Shown here one piece after another: positions 7,482-10,201 of a stretch of DNA of 10,201 nucleotides. The notes under the pieces are model-generated. The model saw only the letters and a list, made by a program, of their open reading frames with translations, did no database searches and was not told the DNA's origin. The stretch is from PWND01 sp964601515 (GTDB lineage Bacteria; Bacteroidota; Bacteroidia; Bacteroidales; UBA7960). Location: positions 1 through 10,201 of the forward strand of contig CAZRNU010000113.1 of the NCBI GenBank assembly GCA_964601515.1, read 5' to 3'. A program made the translations under genes and the position numbers. The stretch's first letter is position 1, and each line of letters starts with the position of its first letter.

Positions 7482-8500
7482 AAAAGACAATACATCATAG
7501 TCGGTTTATAGCTAATCCTTTTGGACATGGTGGAGAGCGTAGAACTACACAGATTCTGGAGTTCTATAAGAATAACGGGTATGAAATTGAACCCCTTATC
7601 CTAACTCAGAAATTTCATTTTAAATTACATTACCTGCTAAAATCACTTGTAGTTTTAGTCAATGTATATGGACTTAAAGATTGGTATTCAATTAAGAGAT
7701 TTCTGAAATGGTGGAAGAAGATTTATGAACTATTACCTGCCCTTGAGAAAAGCTTTGAGACTGATGCAGAGATTTTTGTTTGGGAAAGCACTAGTGATAG
7801 TTTTTATTTTTTACCCTATGTTGCCAAAAAAATGGGGTTAACAGTTTTTGCATATCCACATAATATTGAGAGTCTTGTTCGAAACCAACAATCTTCAATC
7901 ACGGGAAAATTCACTCCATATGGATATTCTGGTGAAATAAAGATATTTCGTAATTGTGATAAGGTTTTTTCAATAGCACAATTTGACAATCAGTTACTTT
8001 TATTGTTTGATATAAATACTGAATTATTCTCATATTATCCTCCGGAATTAGTTGTACAGCAACTTTCTGAAATAAAAAAAGCGCGTTTAAACAAAAAAGA
8101 GGAATCAAGTATAAAGCGTTATCTTATTGTAGGTACTGTACATAATCCTCCAACCAGATTAGGAATGGAAAAGTTGATTCAATGGCTTAATATTAACCCG
8201 ATTGAGAATGCATATTTTGTGATTGCAGGATATGGAACCGAGATGCTTCTGGATTTGGCAAAACACCAAAGTATACGTGTTTTAGGATCTCTTACTCAAC
8301 AGGAGATGGAAAATGAAATGATTGCTTGTGACGCTTTGCTGGTTTATCAGATACCAACTACAGGCGTTTTAACAAGAGTAGTTGAGTGTAATTTAGCAGG
8401 GATACCGGTAATAATTAATGTTGAGGCAGGACTTAATTTTGTTGGAATCGAGGGTGTAAATATATATGAAAATCACATGTGTTTAAAAAATAAATTATGA
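7478..8500 (+). CDS. Group 1 (GT4-like, GT-B fold) glycosyltransferase
   Basis: 340 residues, a normal length for a GT-B enzyme of two Rossmann-like domains. The N-terminal domain contains a glycine-rich acceptor loop GHGGERRT (residues 16-23) and a PHN motif (127-129). The C-terminal donor-binding domain starts near residue 213 with RYLIVGTVHNPPTRLGME, continues FVIAGYGTE (247-255) and VLGSLTQQEM (268-277), and ends with TGVLTRVVECNLAGIPVI (295-312), the usual nucleotide-sugar site. In this last motif the Glu before AGIPV is present (Glu303), but the first Glu of the classic EX7E pair is Thr295. The ATG at 7478 overlaps the preceding TGA by 4 nt (ATGA), and its own TGA overlaps the following ATG in the same way. 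Probably adds a sugar to the growing chain in the cytoplasm; donor unknown. Confidence 0.88.
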   Translation: MKKTIHHSRFIANPFGHGGERRTTQILEFYKNNGYEIEPLILTQKFHFKLHYLLKSLVVLVNVYGLKDWYSIKRFLKWWKKIYELLPALEKSFETDAEIFVWESTSDSFYFLPYVAKKMGLTVFAYPHNIESLVRNQQSSITGKFTPYGYSGEIKIFRNCDKVFSIAQFDNQLLLLFDINTELFSYYPPELVVQQLSEIKKARLNKKEESSIKRYLIVGTVHNPPTRLGMEKLIQWLNINPIENAYFVIAGYGTEMLLDLAKHQSIRVLGSLTQQEMENEMIACDALLVYQIPTTGVLTRVVECNLAGIPVIINVEAGLNFVGIEGVNIYENHMCLKNKL

Positions 8501-9930
8501 ATAATAATAATAAGTTTATTTTCAGAGCACTTTGCATGTTTTTATTATTGTTGTCAATATTCCCATATGTGATTTCAATAGTTTATTCACCAATTCGTGT
8601 TGATGCCGGGTACTATCTTTCTGTGGTCGAAAGATTAAGAGAGGGTTTCAGCCTTTATTCAGACATAAAAACAATTTATTCTCCATTGCAGTTTTATTTA
8701 GTTGCATTTGTCAAGAATATTCTTAATGCTGAAAATAATTATAGTATTGATTTATTCATTTACTTCATAAGTATAGTAGTAAGTGCTGTTTTTTTGTATA
8801 AAATTGCCAAACATATTTTTTCAGACAGAATAATGTCATTTCTAACTGTGATTTTTCTATTACAAATCTCATTTTGGATAATGCCACTTGAGTTTTTATT
8901 AGATTATCCATCTGTAATGTGGGGAATAATTGGCTTATGGTTATTATTGACGAATAAAAATACCATAATTACTATGATTTTTGCAGGTTTGTTTTTTTCA
9001 TTTTCGTTTATGACTAAACAATATGGTTTGGGGTTTTTATTCTTGGGACTCTACACGATTTCAATTAACGGTGGAAATAGCAGATTTAAAAATATTGCTT
9101 TTTTGATAATATCATTTTCTATTCCTATAGTTTTATATATCGTACTTAATAAAGATTTTTTATTTTTCATATTAGGTAAAGGCTATGGAACCCAATCGTC
9201 TGGCGGGGTACTTGCTAATTCATTCAACAATATAGTTCTTGTTTATAAGTATTTACTATACAGATTGCCAATTACAGTAATTGCATTTTTGGTGTTTTTT
9301 TATCGATTTAAATATGAATGGAAAAATAAAGTGTTAATACTGCTTGGCATTTTTGGTTTTTCGTTACTTTTTATTTTTGAACCTTTACATCAGTATTTTT
9401 TTTACATAATCCCATTTTTAAGCCTGTTAATAGTGTTTCCTCTAATGCTTTTAAAAAATAGTAGATTTTTGAAGTATGCTTATGTTATTTTATTATTCAT
9501 CTCTATTGTGTTTTCTATTAAGCGAAATTATGTAAGAGTCTGGAATGTGAATTCAAACTCACGACTTGTACAATATGAAATTGCAGATTCAATCAACAGA
9601 ATTATTCCAGATTCTAGTACTGTTTATATAGCAGACTACAGATTAGTCTACTTATACTATTTGCTAAATAGTAAGCCAATTGATTTAGATTATTCGTTTG
9701 GAGTAACATTAACTCCGAAAAGCCATTTTGAAAGAATTAAAGCATCAGATTATGTTATAGTTTGGGAGAATTATAAAACTAAATACTTTGATTATCTGAA
9801 TACAAATGAATTAATCATGTTTTATAACGAACGCATGGATAATGGAATTATAGTATATGAAAAAAATGATCATTTGAATGAAATCTCCGGTAAAATTGAA
9901 CATGATAGAGTTGTTGTTTTAAAGAATTAA
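8497..9930 (+). CDS. Polytopic membrane glycosyltransferase, GT-C/GT39 (PMT_2)-like
   Basis: 477 residues with about ten predicted helices (for example 8-30, 85-102, 112-130, 138-151, 156-172, 175-190, 198-217, 254-268, 278-294, 300-319 and 324-341), then a soluble tail of about 130 residues. Immediately after helix 1 is VDAGYYLSVVERLREG (residues 35-50) followed by a PL-containing YSPLQFY; Asp36 sits where ArnT/PMT-type GT-C enzymes hold the catalytic Asp. FMTKQYGLG (171-179) and FEPLHQYFF (294-302) also resemble that superfamily. Such enzymes use polyprenyl-phosphate sugars on the periplasmic side, so it may share the lipid-linked donor made by the GtrB-like gene upstream. A polymerase role cannot be excluded from sequence alone. 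The ATG at 8497 overlaps the preceding stop by 4 nt and is followed by four AAT codons. Confidence 0.75.
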   Translation: MNNNNKFIFRALCMFLLLLSIFPYVISIVYSPIRVDAGYYLSVVERLREGFSLYSDIKTIYSPLQFYLVAFVKNILNAENNYSIDLFIYFISIVVSAVFLYKIAKHIFSDRIMSFLTVIFLLQISFWIMPLEFLLDYPSVMWGIIGLWLLLTNKNTIITMIFAGLFFSFSFMTKQYGLGFLFLGLYTISINGGNSRFKNIAFLIISFSIPIVLYIVLNKDFLFFILGKGYGTQSSGGVLANSFNNIVLVYKYLLYRLPITVIAFLVFFYRFKYEWKNKVLILLGIFGFSLLFIFEPLHQYFFYIIPFLSLLIVFPLMLLKNSRFLKYAYVILLFISIVFSIKRNYVRVWNVNSNSRLVQYEIADSINRIIPDSSTVYIADYRLVYLYYLLNSKPIDLDYSFGVTLTPKSHFERIKASDYVIVWENYKTKYFDYLNTNELIMFYNERMDNGIIVYEKNDHLNEISGKIEHDRVVVLKN

Positions 9931-10016
9931 ACAAGCTTAGTTTTTACATAAATTTACACATTCTATTGAACGTTAAAAGTAGAACTTATTGATATTCCAT
10001 ACATTTTTCTTTGCAA
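9931..10016 (+). other. 86-bp non-coding gap; no convincing promoter or terminator
   Basis: This is the longest stretch without a gene and is strongly AT-rich. Two octamers are one base away from the Bacteroidota -7 consensus TAnnTTTG: TAAATTTA at 9949-9956 and TACATTTT at 10000-10007. Neither has a TTG box about 19-21 nt upstream. A short palindrome-like run around the AAGCTT at 9933-9938 is too small for a terminator stem. The gap breaks a run of otherwise overlapping genes, so a separate transcript for the last gene is possible but unproven. Confidence 0.4.
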
Positions 10017-10201
10017 ATGACCATTCTATCCATCATCACCATCAACCTCAATAATGCTGCGGGCTTAAAAAAGACAATCACAAGCGTGCTTGCTCAAAGT
10101 TCATCAAATCTTGAGTATATCATAGTTGATGGTGACTCAACAGATCGAAGCAAGGAGCTATTAGCAGAATTAAGTCAGTCTCAGAACAGGATTAAAATTA
10201 C
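10017..10201 (+). CDS. Family 2 glycosyltransferase, 3'-truncated
   Basis: The first 61 codons of a GT2 enzyme, open to the right edge of the window. From ATG at 10017 the protein begins TILSIITINLNN (residues 2-13), with the opening strand at the N-terminus as expected. SVLAQS (23-28) and YIIVDGDSTDRSKE (34-47) follow, giving the strand-plus-acidic nucleotide-binding motif typical of WcaA-like GT2 proteins. The DxD region and everything after it lie outside. An in-frame TTG at 10011 could be an earlier start, but the ATG gives a better family fit. The first 60 nt of the coding part are about 40% GC, slightly above the genes before it. It continues the glycan-assembly theme; the sugar transferred cannot be inferred. 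Confidence 0.85.
   Translation, partial: MTILSIITINLNNAAGLKKTITSVLAQSSSNLEYIIVDGDSTDRSKELLAELSQSQNRIKI

Noticed and set aside
7911..8108. Minus-strand 65-codon frame inside the GT-B gene
   Set aside because: Short, featureless and fully covered by the GT-B coding frame.
8500..8511. Four AAT repeats right after the start codon of the second GT-C gene
   Set aside because: A triplet repeat cannot shift the frame, and Asn/Lys-rich starts are common in AT-rich genomes.
9926..9946. Palindrome-like sequence around AAGCTT followed by T-rich DNA as a terminator
   Set aside because: The possible stem leaves almost no loop and contains a mismatch, so it would not form a stable hairpin.
1..10201. CRISPR arrays, tRNA/rRNA genes, insertion sequences, transposases or attachment sites
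   Set aside because: No regularly spaced repeats, no RNA gene folds and no mobile-element proteins were seen; nearly all sequence is accounted for by glycan genes.

Overview
The window is part of a surface-polysaccharide (O-antigen, capsule or similar glycan) biosynthesis cluster, almost certainly from a member of the Bacteroidota. The support is that most of the window is AT-rich (about 30% GC in hand-counted samples), the starts show no clear Shine-Dalgarno sequences, and the protein style is typical of the group: a Wzt-like ATPase with a long C-terminal extension and many family 2 glycosyltransferases. Genus cannot be named from this sequence. All genes read on the + strand.

Layout. (1) nt 1-710: the 3' part of a Wzt/KpsT-type ABC-transporter ATPase with a C-terminal glycan-binding-type extension. 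The N-terminus and the expected permease lie outside the window. (2) 727-1641: GT2 glycosyltransferase. (3) 1644-4429: a tightly overlapping three-gene unit of a GtrA-like membrane protein, a GtrB/DPM1-like polyprenyl-phosphate glycosyltransferase and a large polytopic GT-C-like protein, which has the organisation of an O-antigen-modifying gtrABC system. (4) 4435-6513: a 692-residue fusion of a Gfo/Idh/MocA oxidoreductase and an extended-SDR epimerase/dehydratase. (5) 6510-7481: GT2. (6) 7478-8500: GT-B (group 1/GT4-like) glycosyltransferase. (7) 8497-9930: a second polytopic GT-C-like protein. (8) 86 bp without a gene, then the first 61 codons of another GT2 that runs off the right edge.

From nt 727 to 9930 neighbouring genes overlap by 4-17 nt or are separated by no more than 5 nt, so they are very probably one translationally coupled operon. 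The 86-bp gap before the last gene is the only appreciable non-coding stretch.

How the genes may work together (inference): cytoplasmic GT2 and GT-B enzymes build the chain on a lipid carrier, and the fusion enzyme makes an unusual nucleotide sugar. The ABC transporter exports the polymer. The GtrA/GtrB/GT-C unit, and perhaps the second GT-C protein, then decorate it on the periplasmic side using a polyprenyl-phosphate-linked sugar. The most noteworthy points are the sharp composition change inside the Wzt gene near its domain boundary, the complete gtr-like cassette plus a second GT-C enzyme in an ABC-exporter cluster, and the two-domain oxidoreductase-SDR fusion. Nothing in the window looks like a wholly unknown kind of system.
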